DNA of 64,000 bases from Casuarina equisetifolia (Eukaryota > Streptophyta > Magnoliopsida > Fagales > Casuarinaceae). Below, piece by piece: positions 24,601 to 35,554 of the stretch. The stretch is taken from positions 26,309,745 to 26,373,744 of the forward strand of contig CM052357.1 in the NCBI GenBank assembly GCA_028551475.1. The letters are read 5' to 3'. A program made the position numbers and the translations under genes. The notes beneath the pieces are model-generated. The model ran no database searches and was not told where the DNA came from. It saw nothing but the letters and a program-made list of their open reading frames with translations. Position 1 is the first letter of the stretch; the number at the start of each line of letters is the position of its first letter.

Positions 24601-27388
24601 TAGTTGGTGAAAGATTTTCACCTACTATCTTCAGGAGTATTTGGTATGAGGAACTTGCTATCTTTTAGCTACACGCTTTTGAGGAAATTATTTTGACATT
24701 ATGAGAAGGTGAGGGAGACTTTGTGGAGATTAGCTGTGAGTTTTAAACAAAACAATATATGAAAAGGATAGCATTTCACTTCTACTAGATTTGAAGCAAA
24801 AGGATGGTTCTGAGATCAGATTTTGGCATGACGTACAGTATAGGAATTGGACTTTGAAGGCAGCATTTATGGTGTAGTTAGTAGATTTTAGTACAAAGAT
24901 ATGTTGGTGGCTGATCACCTGCAACTCCCTAACCACATGTCACAATTTTACATTATTAGATTACTACATGGCTGATCGAGAGGTGGATTCTATTGTCTCC
25001 TTTTTTAACATTTTTATTTCTAAGGTTGAAACAGGATTATGAGTATAAGCGTTATTAGACTCCATCCAAGAGACAAAATTTTTAGGTTAAATCGTTTTAC
25101 ACTCTACTAACATTACCCTTTACCCCAACTCAAACCTATTATTTCTCCCCTTGGAAGAAGAATGACATTATTTGTTTGTGTCAGCTTTAGGAAATATTTA
25201 AATAACTTGAAGAAAGAGATATGTAATAGTGCAGACTAATTTTGTGTTCACAAAAGAAGTGCAAGTAAATCATTGACTATTTTTTGTTCTCTTTTAGAGG
25301 TACAGATAAGTAGAGCCTTGTAGGTGTTGATCTTTTTTTTTTGTTACAGTTGACTGTGTCCATGGATGATCGATCTGTTAGTATGCTTAAAAGATCAGGT
25401 TAGAAAAATCTGTATACAAGTATAAATCATTACTCTTATATGCACAATGTGGATTACTCAAAAAGAATTCAATACTCAAGTTTCATACATTGTGACTACA
25501 AGAATTATTGCATGAAGATGTTCCCGATTCTCTTAGTATTCTTCTTCTGTTCTTTTCTCTTTTATTGTATTTGTCTTATGTACTTCTATACGTCTGGATA
25601 GTCTTCTTTTATACTTTTGTAAGAAAAGTTTGGTTATTAAGAAAAAGAATGATCCAATAGTTGAAACTTTTGCTTTAAAAGGGACTTAAGTGCTAATATG
25701 CTGTAGATACCTTGTATAATTCAGTTTTTATCACCATTATTAATATCACGTAAATTACTTCTTTTAATTACTTGACTTACAGGCCTTCAAAGCTCTTCTA
25801 ACGTCTGCAACTTCTGATGAGCAACTTACGTCTCTTGGAGAACTATTATATCAGGTTTATCCTAATTCTGCTTCTGATAGATTTTTAAATGATGTTGGTC
25901 GCCAACCACCATTTTTCTCATATTGAGCCGTACCAAAGGACAAAATAATGTCATGGTAACTGTTGGCAGCAGGACAATCAAATTAAATAAGTTTCATGCC
26001 ATAGAACTTGGCCTCTTTTATTTGTTCTGTAGATGCGGTTTTATCAATGGATCTGAAGTTTTTTATGGAAAATGAAAAACAAATTAACCAATAGACATCC
26101 AATTAAACCTGACTCTTTGTTTGATTGGTGGGTGACTATTGTTACAAAGGTAATGAACTATTCTTATCATATTAGGTCAACTGTATTTTTCAGAGTTCTG
26201 ACTTCGTAATCCTTTAGGATTTGTAACTTTATGTATTACAATAGGATACCAGATATATCCTACATATTGGGTTGAAAACTGGAACTTGTGGTGATTTAAA
26301 CGCTGAAATAGGTCCAAACTCATGGATTCAGCTTTTTAATGTGACAGCAAGAAATGATGATTCTAGTTGTAGCCTTCCTATGAAGAATCTGTGACACCCT
26401 ATGAGGCATTAGTTTTTCGTATCAGGTGATAAAAGTTCCTGACTACTTATGAAAAAAATATATGAAATCTTTGAGGTGGCCTGATACATCCCGAGCGTTC
26501 ACTGGTTCTGTAGCTCCTACAGGTTTGAAGTTCTGCATACTGAGTACAGTCGATTATTATCAAGAGCCTACATATATAATATAATATATCTTTAATGAAA
26601 ATATTTTGGAAAAACATACACTTAAACGCACACATGCACTCGCACTACACGTGCACATGTGCACACGTACACATACTTCTTTTGAATATCTTAGCCAAAG
26701 TTAGTGTTGGTGGGATGATTAGCGAACCTGGGTTGATTAAAAATCTGCATGTGACTAAGATGGGTTGATTATTAGAAGCCAATTTGGTTCGCGAAAGCTG
26801 AACAATACAAAATGAGGTGAGTTTTGGGGTCCATGTTGAAGGTTGTGACGGTCTCCATTGAATCCAAAAACTCAGATCTGTCTTAGTTACATAAAAACCA
26901 TTCTCAAAGGGAGGATATTCTGTGTTTGATGAAAGCTACTTGATTTTTTTTATGCATTTATTGATATCTTGGTAAACCTCGCAAAATTTTGGATTCATGA
27001 CTGACTTGTTAATGATTTCTTTTCCTAAGTGTATAAAGAATGAAAAAAGGAAGACTTTGGTTATTGACACTTAACCATCTCTTGCAGTGTCACTATAGCT
27101 ACAGTGCTTGTGGACTTGGCTCCGATGGGACAGATAGGCTCGTACAGTTAGTACAGGAAATACAACACAGTAAAATTTCTAAATCTCAAGAAGGGACTCT
27201 ATATGGAGCCAAAATTACAGGTGGAGGTTCTGGTGGAACCGTTTGTGTAATTGGAAGGAACTGTCTACGTAGTAGCCAACAAATTCTTGAGGTAATTTTG
27301 TCCCTCTCTTAGGGAAGAAAGAAAAAAAAATCTTTTACTCTGACACATGATAAAGAAAGAAGTTCTGCCCTTCCCACACTTCCTCCCA

Positions 27389-27427
<39 letters not shown>

Positions 27428-28113
27428 AAAAAACACCAAAAAGAAAAAAAGAAGGGAAGTTTTTAGCTGTTTATTTTCAGCTAAATCTCTTCCTATTAGA
27501 AGTTTAAGTTGATAGAAAATAATAATTTAATAATATTTTAGTTCTTCTCTCATGTGAATTCAACCTTTAATCAACAAGGAGAAATTGCAAGATCAAAATT
27601 CAAATTTAATGTTTTTATTATCATAGAATAGTCACATTATCTATTATCCAAAACACTTAAGTTAAATAAAAAGTCTAACTAATTTCTGATATGAACACTT
27701 CTTAGCTCAACTTCCCAATCTACCATCAATGTCACCCAAGGCACCTTCCATGTATAAATCTACCGTTTGTGGTTCAGAAGACCTTTACCCCTAAGGAGCT
27801 TCTTTCCCTTTACTGCTGACCATTTGATTAAGGCTGTATTATTCTTCTCTAACTGTTTACCTGGGTTTGTCAAATGCAATTAATAATAGCTACTATGGCC
27901 TAGTATTTGGTAATTTAGTGGTGCGGTTACTTATTGATGTCTCAATCGATTGAGCTGAAATTATGAGTTTTATGGTGTTTGATTATCCAGATTCAGCAGA
28001 GATACAAAAATGCAACAGGCTATTTGCCATTTGTTTTTGAAGGCTCATCGCCTGGTGCCGGGAAGTTTGGCTATCTGAAAATACGCCGACGTACCTCACC
28101 CAAGCTGACATAA
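9695..28113 (+). CDS. ARA1: L-arabinokinase (N-terminal glycosyltransferase-like domain + GHMP kinase), 29 exons
   Basis: Phosphorylates L-arabinose to L-arabinose 1-phosphate with ATP, the salvage step for arabinose released from cell walls before UDP-arabinose is remade. Exons: 9695-9799, 10173-10280, 10480-10548, 10706-10789, 10961-11037, 11632-11698, 12356-12413, 12525-12592, 12675-12737, 13416-13469, 13586-13688, 13774-13883, 14034-14153, 16267-16323, 17015-17187, 17287-17455, 18066-18149, 19409-19534, 19846-19976, 20049-20130, 20485-20572, 20989-21032, 21149-21244, 21333-21409, 21933-22133, 22399-22564, 25783-25854, 27088-27291, 27991-28113. They join in phase to 992 aa, similar to Arabidopsis ARA1 (~1040). 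The N-terminal glycosyltransferase-like half has [13 protein letters not shown] (20-32). GHMP motifs are [13 protein letters not shown] (500-512), [11 protein letters not shown] (642-652, ATP loop) and [13 protein letters not shown] (926-938). The start is the ATG giving [10 protein letters not shown]. All introns read GT-AG. No lesion was seen. Confidence 0.96.
14154..16266. other. Large intron 13 of the L-arabinokinase gene
   Basis: 2.1 kb of AT-rich intron. Apart from a SINE-like stretch near 15,790-15,911, nothing could be assigned. Confidence 0.6.
15790..15911 (+). mobile_element. SINE-like retroposon fragment
   Basis: A tRNA-type box A-like stretch (agctttgatggcat, near 15,808) and a box B-like GGGTTCGGCC (15,849-15,858) precede a run of 13 or so A residues at about 15,899-15,911. 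This is the layout of a plant SINE in the plus direction. Clear target-site duplications were not found and the length is short, so this may be a truncated copy. Confidence 0.45.
23300..25650 (+). mobile_element. Decayed L1-type LINE inside intron 26 of the L-arabinokinase gene
   Basis: The 3.2 kb intron 22565-25782 holds plus-strand pieces of an L1 ORF2. There is an endonuclease-like piece near 23,350-23,550 ([13 protein letters not shown]), a reverse-transcriptase remnant near 24,210-24,250 around a degenerate LRQGDPLSPFLF motif, and a thumb region near 24,360-24,480 ([14 protein letters not shown]). A C-terminal [11 protein letters not shown] block lies near 24,810-24,845. The frame is interrupted by stops and shifts between these pieces, and no 5' end was seen. 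The right boundary is estimated from L1-tail-like sequence. It lies in the sense orientation of the host gene, and flanking splice sites are intact. Confidence 0.7.
26627..26672. repeat. CA/GT-rich simple sequence with a 14-bp palindrome
   Basis: Alternating purine-pyrimidine stretch in intron 27 of the L-arabinokinase gene. It contains the perfect palindrome gtgcacatgtgcac at 26,651-26,664. Confidence 0.7.
27389..27433. repeat. Homopolymer tract, ~29 C then ~16 A
   Basis: A run of about 29 C followed directly by about 16 A in intron 28 of the L-arabinokinase gene. True length is uncertain because such tracts are often mis-called. Confidence 0.9.
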
Positions 28114-28867
28114 TGTAATTTGTGTGGATAAACAAACTAAAGGGAGATCATTCATCTATGGTATGGACTAGAAACAGAGCGAGCCAAATGGCTACATTAA
28201 GTCAATTTTGACTAGCTCTCACCAGGGACATGTTGGGAATACGACAGTTAAAATAATTTCGTGATGACATATAATTCCGAGTTTTTAATTTTCATGTCTA
28301 ATAATCCGGCTCCATCATGGTTTTTAAGTGTGATGGGCCTTTTCTCTTCCTCATTCGAAGGAATTAAATGTTTTGATGAGTTTCGGTAATTGAATGATGA
28401 CAGGGGGATAGGAAGGATTAAATGCAAACTCTTCTCCAATAAGAACTTGAGGTACAAATTTGTCCATGCTTATGAAAATGGTGTGGAGTAGTTTATGCGG
28501 CAGATAAGACTATAGTTTTTGTAGCACATAGGATTCTGCATGTTAAGAGGAAAGATCGGACCCCACTTCAGCAATGTTTGAATTCACAACCATCTAGGCC
28601 ATGAGTGCAATCTTACAGGTATTAACAAAACCATTCACATAAAAAGGGAAAAGGGTTTCGAATCCGTGATGTGGCAGAGGCAACAAAAATGTCACTGATG
28701 AACGAGGTAGAAGGAAGGCTGGCGTATGGCTGAGCTTTTAGAGAATCATATATGACCTCTACTTGGGCAAGCACTTCTGTGGTTTTCTTAGCCAACTGGA
28801 GTTTTGATTGTGCTCACCCAAATCCACCCCTCAACGTGGGTGGGGCCCCTTGCCAACCTCATACTAG

Positions 28868-28899
28868 GCGCCCAAGCGCCCAAGCGCCCAAGCGCCCAA
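28868..28899. repeat. 4 x 8-bp perfect minisatellite (gcgcccaa)n
   Basis: Four perfect head-to-tail copies of gcgcccaa, a GC-rich island in AT-rich surroundings. Confidence 0.92.
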
Positions 28900-29473
28900 T
28901 GCCCACCCCACATTAGGGGATATCACAAGGGTCATTGGGTGGACCCCTAACTTCACATTAGAAGATAAAAGTTGTATCAAAGTTAATATTTCACTTTGAT
29001 ACTACTTGTCACAGTTCCATCCAAAAAGATTAACCTTTTTTATATGGTTAGAACATCCCATTTGCTTTTCTGATGTAGGAAAATAAAGTCTATCATATAA
29101 AGAATGATAATGTCACAATTCAAGACTATTATGCCAAAAGTCCTAAAATTGATGCCTCCATAAGTTTAAGGAAACCACAATCAGGTTCTAATCCTACAAT
29201 CATAGCAACTACCATGCTTTCAAGCGAATGCCGTCACTAGCCTAGACTCTAATAAGCCCAAGACAACCATTATTCAAGTTCGAATCCTATGAGCTTGTGA
29301 AGGAGCCTGTTAGATGAGTTAGCCAATCAAAGAGAGTTTTCTGCAGTTGAGCTTTTCACGGGTTCGGATGAAGCTGTTGTTACATATATTATCCCACCTG
29401 AAGGCCTCTGTTTATTAGATGACTTCCCAATGTCTTGGTCAAGACTACACTGCTTGTTCATGAACGAACGACA

Positions 29474-29623
29474 GGTGAAAGATCATTTTATATGCTTCCA
29501 AACTCTTCATATTTTCTTTTCACCATGAGAATCCTCATTGTTCTAGCTGGTGAAAGATCATTTTATGTGCTTCCAAACTCTTCATATTTTCTTTTCACTA
29601 TGAGAATCCTCATTGTTCTAGCA
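29474..29623. repeat. 75-bp tandem duplication, nearly identical copies
   Basis: Copy one spans 29,474-29,548 and copy two 29,549-29,623. Both begin ggtgaaagatcattttat and differ at about three positions, so the duplication is recent. Confidence 0.93.
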
Positions 29624-30569
29624 AGCAGCTAAGAAGAGTGGCGGAGAATACTAATAGGCAATAATTTCTTCTCCCAGTAGTATTTGAGAATGGACTTAAT
29701 GACCACGCAAAGGAAATGCAAGGGAGTGTATTTTTGAGACGTACAGACCAGTCAACCATTACTGTGAACTTCTCAAATCGTTCTTTGATTAACTTCTGCT
29801 TCTATTTATTTTTCACAAACCAACCCCAAGATTTATTTTTTCAGGCATATGAAAAACTATACAAATTGATTCCACCAAACAACATAGAGAGAAAAAAGGA
29901 AAAAAGGAAAAAAGAAAAAGATTAGTATTTCATACAGTTCTATCAAACCAGCACAAGGGATTTTGCACTACTTTATCCTCCAGAAAAAAGGGGGAGCCCT
30001 TGAATTCCTTGTTTCATTTCTCATCCACCGTGGGGAGAGGGTAGGGTGGTTGGGGGTGTCGGTACGGAGGTGTTAGGGGTAGGTTGAAAAAAGGTGGAAG
30101 GAACTGGTCCTTGGCAGAGGGAGATGAGAAGAGAGGAAAATCCTCAGTAGAAACGAGGAAATTGTAGGCTTCACGCTGAGATTTTATTCACCAGAAAAAA
30201 TAAATAAATAAAGCCAATGCCATTAGATAGCACCTAATCCATTGCATGCTGATGCCTTTTCTTTTTATGTTGTATTTTTATCCCCTTATGTTGTGCTGAT
30301 ACTTCGAAGAAAAAGGAGTGAATAAGACCTATAAGCATAATAACTAAGCATTAGGTGAATTCACCCACAAAATTACTTCAAATGGTCACCATATTTCCAT
30401 GGAATGCATCTATACTCCTATCTTTCCCAAGCAATATATTCCACTATTTTCCATCCAAAGACGAAGACAAATAAAACTGAGAATCCAAACCCATGCAGTG
30501 TATTCAATTTTTATTTGTGAATGACATGAAGATGTAAACACAGTTGAGAATTTACAAATTAAAATATTA

Positions 30570-33500
30570 TTAAGGGGCGGGGGGCTGACCATCCTGCTTA
30601 TAGAAGGATTCGTATGTGGCAACTCTGGGCTTCCTTTCAGGCAGCTCCAATTCTTCCACAAACCCAGCGGTCATCTTGACAAAATCATTCATGTGTAATC
30701 GCTTCCATTCCTTTTGAATGAATAAAATAAGTTAATTAGGGAAAGATGGACGGGTGGGGGATGAGAGTTGAAAAAATAACAATTTCCCAGGAAAATAAAT
30801 GTAAATATACAACAAGATTAAGCATGGCAATATCCTAAAGAAAAATCTTAGTGCTACTAATTCCAGAAAAATTTGTCTTTGAACATATGAGTCTGTGTAA
30901 CAATAAGTGACTTCAGACTGAAATGACCCACCGTCCACTTTGCTCATAATCGATAAAATGAGAAAGTGAAGTGTACAGTCCATGCAATGGGAGGTTGCAG
31001 AGCAAAAAGCATGAAACCAGTTAATCATTAAGGTACACTGGCATATTAAACAAAGTTTGTTGTGTAATGCCCGAACTCAACCTATCTGAATGTATTTGTG
31101 GTTTAGAATATCCCGCTTTCTACACGAAATGAGCAGGTTCGTAGTTCATCTTGTAGACCACCAAGCCCAACCCCTCTAAATACCCAAGAACTTCCCATTC
31201 CCCCCTCCACAACCATTCCAACAAACAGAAAAATATCCAGGGCACTCAATTAGCTGAAAGGCAATAACCAGAGACATATAAGAGATCAAACAGCAGGAAA
31301 AGAGTCTACCTCAAAATCCCAATCTCCATACAAGTTTGGATCATTTTTGTCACTCCATACATAAGTGTAAGCTTGTAACTTGTCAGAAATATCCTGCAAA
31401 ATATTTAACCTCCTTTTTGAGCTATTCTCAAGAAAGCATGTGCTTTTTCATGCAAGACTAAATTGCAGGATTTTCTCCGTTACCATCAGGAGGAAAAATG
31501 ACTGATGAATCACATTTAAGCCCTTCCCCCTTGAAACCAATCATGCACTTCAGCCTTCAATAAAATGCATCACAAACTTAACTCTGAAAGTTGAAGTTTT
31601 CCTGTGTACTGGGAGTAATCAATTGGTAGCTTTACCCCATCCATATTAGGCAGGTCTGCTATAAATGGCTTCCATCAAACACACGTGCATGTAGGGTATT
31701 ATTATTGCCAAATACTACTCCTAAGGAAAGGCAAGAGCTTTGGAGCATGAGACAGGGTATTATTATTGCCAAATGCTACTCCTAAGGAAACGCAAGAGCT
31801 TTGGAGCATGAGGCATAAGCCTTTCAAACGATAAATCTGTTTAAATTACAAAAACTTATGTTTTCATTTCAACAGTATGCTAATAATAATTGGAAATAAT
31901 GACAAGAGTATAAAAAATGCAGTTTTATTTATCTCTATTATTATTCTTTTTAGATAAGAGTACTATTACTATTGTTAATACCAATAACTGGGGTACTGGA
32001 ATGAAGTCACCAGATGATGGAAGGAACAATAACCCTCATAATAATGACTGAGTCATTTTCTTTATCCCTTTTTATATTCTTGTTAGTGGTCCCACAGAGA
32101 TTTTACATCCGCCCCACAAGCATTAAGAGCATAAAAGAACTGTACAAATGTACAACTACAATGCTGTTGAAGAAACCACTTAAACACTTTCTCAGAGAAA
32201 TAGGATATTAGAAGAGGAAATTTTTGACTTCTACATCAACCTCTTCGTAAAATACTTGCACGTCAGTGCGTAACTGAAGCTTTGAGAAACCAATTTTAGT
32301 CATACTCACCATCAAGGAAACCTCAACAGTTGTCCTTTCATACTCAGTATCCTCGAAAGAATCTAAAATATCTAATTCAGTGTTTGTAATCCCCGAGAAG
32401 ACCTGCAAATGTGCAACAATTGAACAAATTAATTATTCCATATTGCTATTATAGAAGGGCATGAACTTTTCAGAATCAAAAGTTGTTGTAAATATGGGTT
32501 AGGCTTGCAGTGTCAATTTGACTATCATTCACAGTTGGATGTGGAGTAAAACATAATTAGACGATCTTCCGATAAATTATCTTGCAGTATAATAGATATC
32601 AACTTTGCTTTCACCTCTTTCACAACCTATGTCACTCTATATCTAGTATGTTGCATCAAGACACGAAAAGAAGTCAGGATTTGAGAACAAAAAATGGTAA
32701 AAAAGTCATCTTAAGTAAATGGAAATAAGTTGTTCACAAACAGACAGATTTTTCGCTCCTCTTTAAACAAAACTTAAAATGGAGCAAGTGCCATCATGAC
32801 CGGTAGATGATGAGTGGGAACAGTGACAGTCAAACTGAAATGGGGTTCTCCCCTTGGCCTAGTGGAAAACCAAGGGGGCCCCTAACCTGCGAGCCCAACA
32901 GGTTGAGGTGAATGGGCACATTGATATCATTCAAGTGAAAATGAAAAGCTATATTTCCAATGGAATAGAAGTAATAGAGCTCTCTTGATGACAAGCTTCC
33001 CAATCAAATTGAAATGGGGGTAATAGAACTTTCAAGTACCTAGATAGACACATCTACATGAAGGATGGCCCATCATTTAACAGTTATCAGTTGCATAACT
33101 CTGCAATGTATTTCACCACATTATTTCATCAGAAAAGAAAAGGAAGAAACATTTTTAAGTTAAATACACCACTTGGACTCAAAAGCATATAGCAGATTTA
33201 TAGAATATAAATATTTTGTCGACCTTGGGCCTGTACTTCTTCTAGGTGCTTGACAATGCCAAAAAAGTTCACTTTTCTCTCATCTCCAGTGGCGTTGGCA
33301 AAATGAATCAAAATTGAAGACCTAAAAGAATGCTAAACGCAGTTTGATTATGACTTTGAAGAGCAGGTATAACATTTAAAAAACTTATCGGTTACACCAG
33401 ATAGCAGTAAAACTACTGGAAGCAAAGTATGCCGGACAACCATTAAAAGAAAATGAATCAGAAAAGATACCTTTCCTGTAACTTTCTTGTTCTCCACAGG

Positions 33501-34391
33501 TAGGATAGCCGGATAAACACGTCCTTTGATGCTAAATCTATGACTAACACGATCCGATCAATGTAAAAAAATATATTAATCCTAGCTCATAAATATCCAA
33601 GATTAAAGACAATCAAAGGTGAGAAAGTGGATCTTTCTAAAATTAAAAAAGCACCGCCAACAAAAATAATGCTAGCATGACGAAAGGGTCATAACGGCCG
33701 TACTACTTGAGAAACCAGTATGCCTATTGTTCATTGCCTAGCAAACCGAACCAGAAACAAAACATAAAGATAATGACTCCGAATGAAACGTACAACCAAA
33801 AAACACAAGAAGCAGCAACAAAAAAGAAAGAGAGAAAGAAAACAGAAATATAACGATATAAGAAGCAGCCACTCTGATAAATCTAAACAAAATAACAAAT
33901 TCACAAAGAGGATATCCATCCTCTCCAATTCAGATAAGCTTTTTGTCAATAATAAAAACAGATAGAAATTAATGACCAGAAAATCTGTTAAAAAAAAGAG
34001 AGAGATGAAAAACCAAGAAAATCGATGCATGACAAAAAAGTATTCGTTGCTATTGATCTTCAAAACGTGGATAAATATTATCCAGTATACGGACACATAA
34101 AACATTAGAAACATGATATGACGTATAGGATTCTTATGGATCAGGCTCATGATCCAAAATTAGAAGAGTAAACAACAAGGCTATCGGAAAAGCAGAACAA
34201 ACAAAAATCCATTTTTAAGAGAATCGGAAACGAATAAGCAAAGAGAAAGAGTTCGAGATAGAGACTGACAAGCCGTTGAGGGTGGCAGCGGATGATGAGG
34301 GAATGCGCTGCAGAAGCACCTTGACAACGTCGTCCGCAGTGAGGCTGCCGTAGACGAAGACATTGTGAAGGCTCTGAGAACTGGCACTCAT
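30570..34391 (-). CDS. AIG2-like protein (gamma-glutamylcyclotransferase-fold), 5 exons
   Basis: Small plant protein of the AIG2 group, named from Arabidopsis avrRpt2-induced gene 2; its substrate is not settled. Exons in transcript order: 34391-34270, 33543-33471, 32402-32310, 31393-31310, 30710-30570, giving 170 aa, the usual size. The fold-defining YGSL lies at residues 14-17. The Glu equivalent to the catalytic acid of active gamma-glutamylcyclotransferases lies at E82 in DSFEDTEYER, so the active-site framework is kept. A C-terminal DWDFEEWKRLHM block is typical of plant AIG2-like proteins. The exon 1 donor was chosen as GGCTT|GTCAGT with acceptor GTTAG|TCATAG, because this restores GFHRFSIKGR as in homologues. 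It has the same orientation as PBA1 and the ChaC-type gene upstream of it. Confidence 0.92.
31693..31814. repeat. 61-bp tandem duplication in intron 3 of the AIG2-like gene
   Basis: agggtattattattgcc starts at 31,693 and again at 31,754, and the copies are almost identical. It lies inside intron 31394-32309, away from the splice sites. Confidence 0.92.
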
Positions 34392-35554
34392 TTTTGGCAC
34401 TCTCCGCTGCTCCTCCAGTGCGTTCAATAACGAGACCAAGGGATTTGAGCTCTTGCTTTTCTGTTTTATTCTGTTTGTAATTGGGACTCCACCGCCACTG
34501 CACGCCACATTACGGAGGTGGCAAACTCAGCCAAGCCAACGACCACCAGTGATAAAATAGATGACGCGTGATTAATTATTGATTCCCTAAATCAAAGATT
34601 CTGGACTATCAAACGACGAATTGGTCCAACAAAAGCATACACTATTTCCCAAAGTCATATGAATTTCTTATGGCTTTGTTTGTCTATATCTCATCACTAC
34701 ATGGTGACAGGTGTTAGCACTCCCCTGCCAACGGCCTAGAAAGGCATCCCAAGAGTTATTTTTATCACAGGCCTAAATTTTATACTAAAAATTCATTTTA
34801 GAAAGCAATCCAATAAAAGTAATAATTTAACTTTTTTATATAACAAAAATCATTCTCCTTACATTCTCAACATACAAGAAGTCCATAACATTTTTCTCAC
34901 TCAAATCAACATCACTCTCAAGTACTTGAAAACCCCTTATAATGGTAGCAAATGTCATTACTTCAGGTTGCAATTTGAGTATAACACCACTTGTTACAGG
35001 TCAAAATTTCATTTTAAAAAGTCAATCCAATAAAAAAAATAACTAAGTGCTCGTACATGATCAAATTGTCCCGTTTGCTTTCTTCATGAAAGAGAAGTCC
35101 GTAACACTTCCATACAATAATCGCATGTACTATCACCGCCGCATAAGTGTGACAAAATAAACCCAAACATTAAGCGAAGAGAAGAACAAAACCCACCCAC
35201 GTAGACAATGATTCTTCTTTGACTTATTTTCAGTGTGCATGCAAATACACGTCCATCGCTATGACCGATCTCTATTGGAGCAAAGGAGAGAATATAACCA
35301 CAGGCCACCACCCCCCATCCCCACACCCCGCGCCGCCGCGCCCCCCCCCCCCCCCCCCCGGGGGGGAAAAAAAAAGGCAACCATAGTTAAACCCACTTAA
35401 GATTGAATTAGACATATATCCACCAACAGCTGGTATACGAACAGTTCTCCAAGATAAAGATAAAAATCCTGTTCCTGTTCATAAAAAAGAGATTGTAGCA
35501 AAAACCGAAACAAACAGTACGGCTACAAGCCTATCAACCTTCAGATCCTCGGAA
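34392..35554. other. Spacer between PBA1 and the AIG2-like gene
   Basis: Holds the AIG2-like 5' leader and promoter (a TATA-like tattttat on the minus strand near 34,552-34,560) and the PBA1 3' flank. Two diverged repeats, near 34,770-34,900 and 34,997-35,115, share attttagaaag/aatccaataaaa and aagtccataac-type phrases. No gene is seen. Confidence 0.5.
35341..35375. repeat. Homopolymer tract C19-G7-A9
   Basis: About 19 C, then 7 G, then 9 A, preceded by the GC-rich string ccccgcgccgccgcg. Run lengths are uncertain, and an assembly or sequencing artefact is possible. Confidence 0.85.

Larger units (their letters stand above)
28114..30569. other. Convergent intergenic spacer between ARA1 and the AIG2-like gene
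   Basis: The first ~350 bases are probably ARA1 3' UTR. The rest is non-coding, with two tandem repeats noted separately and a poly-purine stretch near 29,885-29,920. No gene is seen. Confidence 0.5.

Noticed and set aside
26651-26664. gtgcacatgtgcac palindrome as a transcription-factor site
   Set aside because: It lies in a CA/GT simple repeat deep in an intron, so the palindrome is readily explained by the alternating sequence.
33731-34150. 139-codon minus-strand hydrophobic frame in AIG2-like intron 1
   Set aside because: AT-rich intron sequence translated as Phe/Leu runs. It falls inside an intron whose flanking exons splice in phase.
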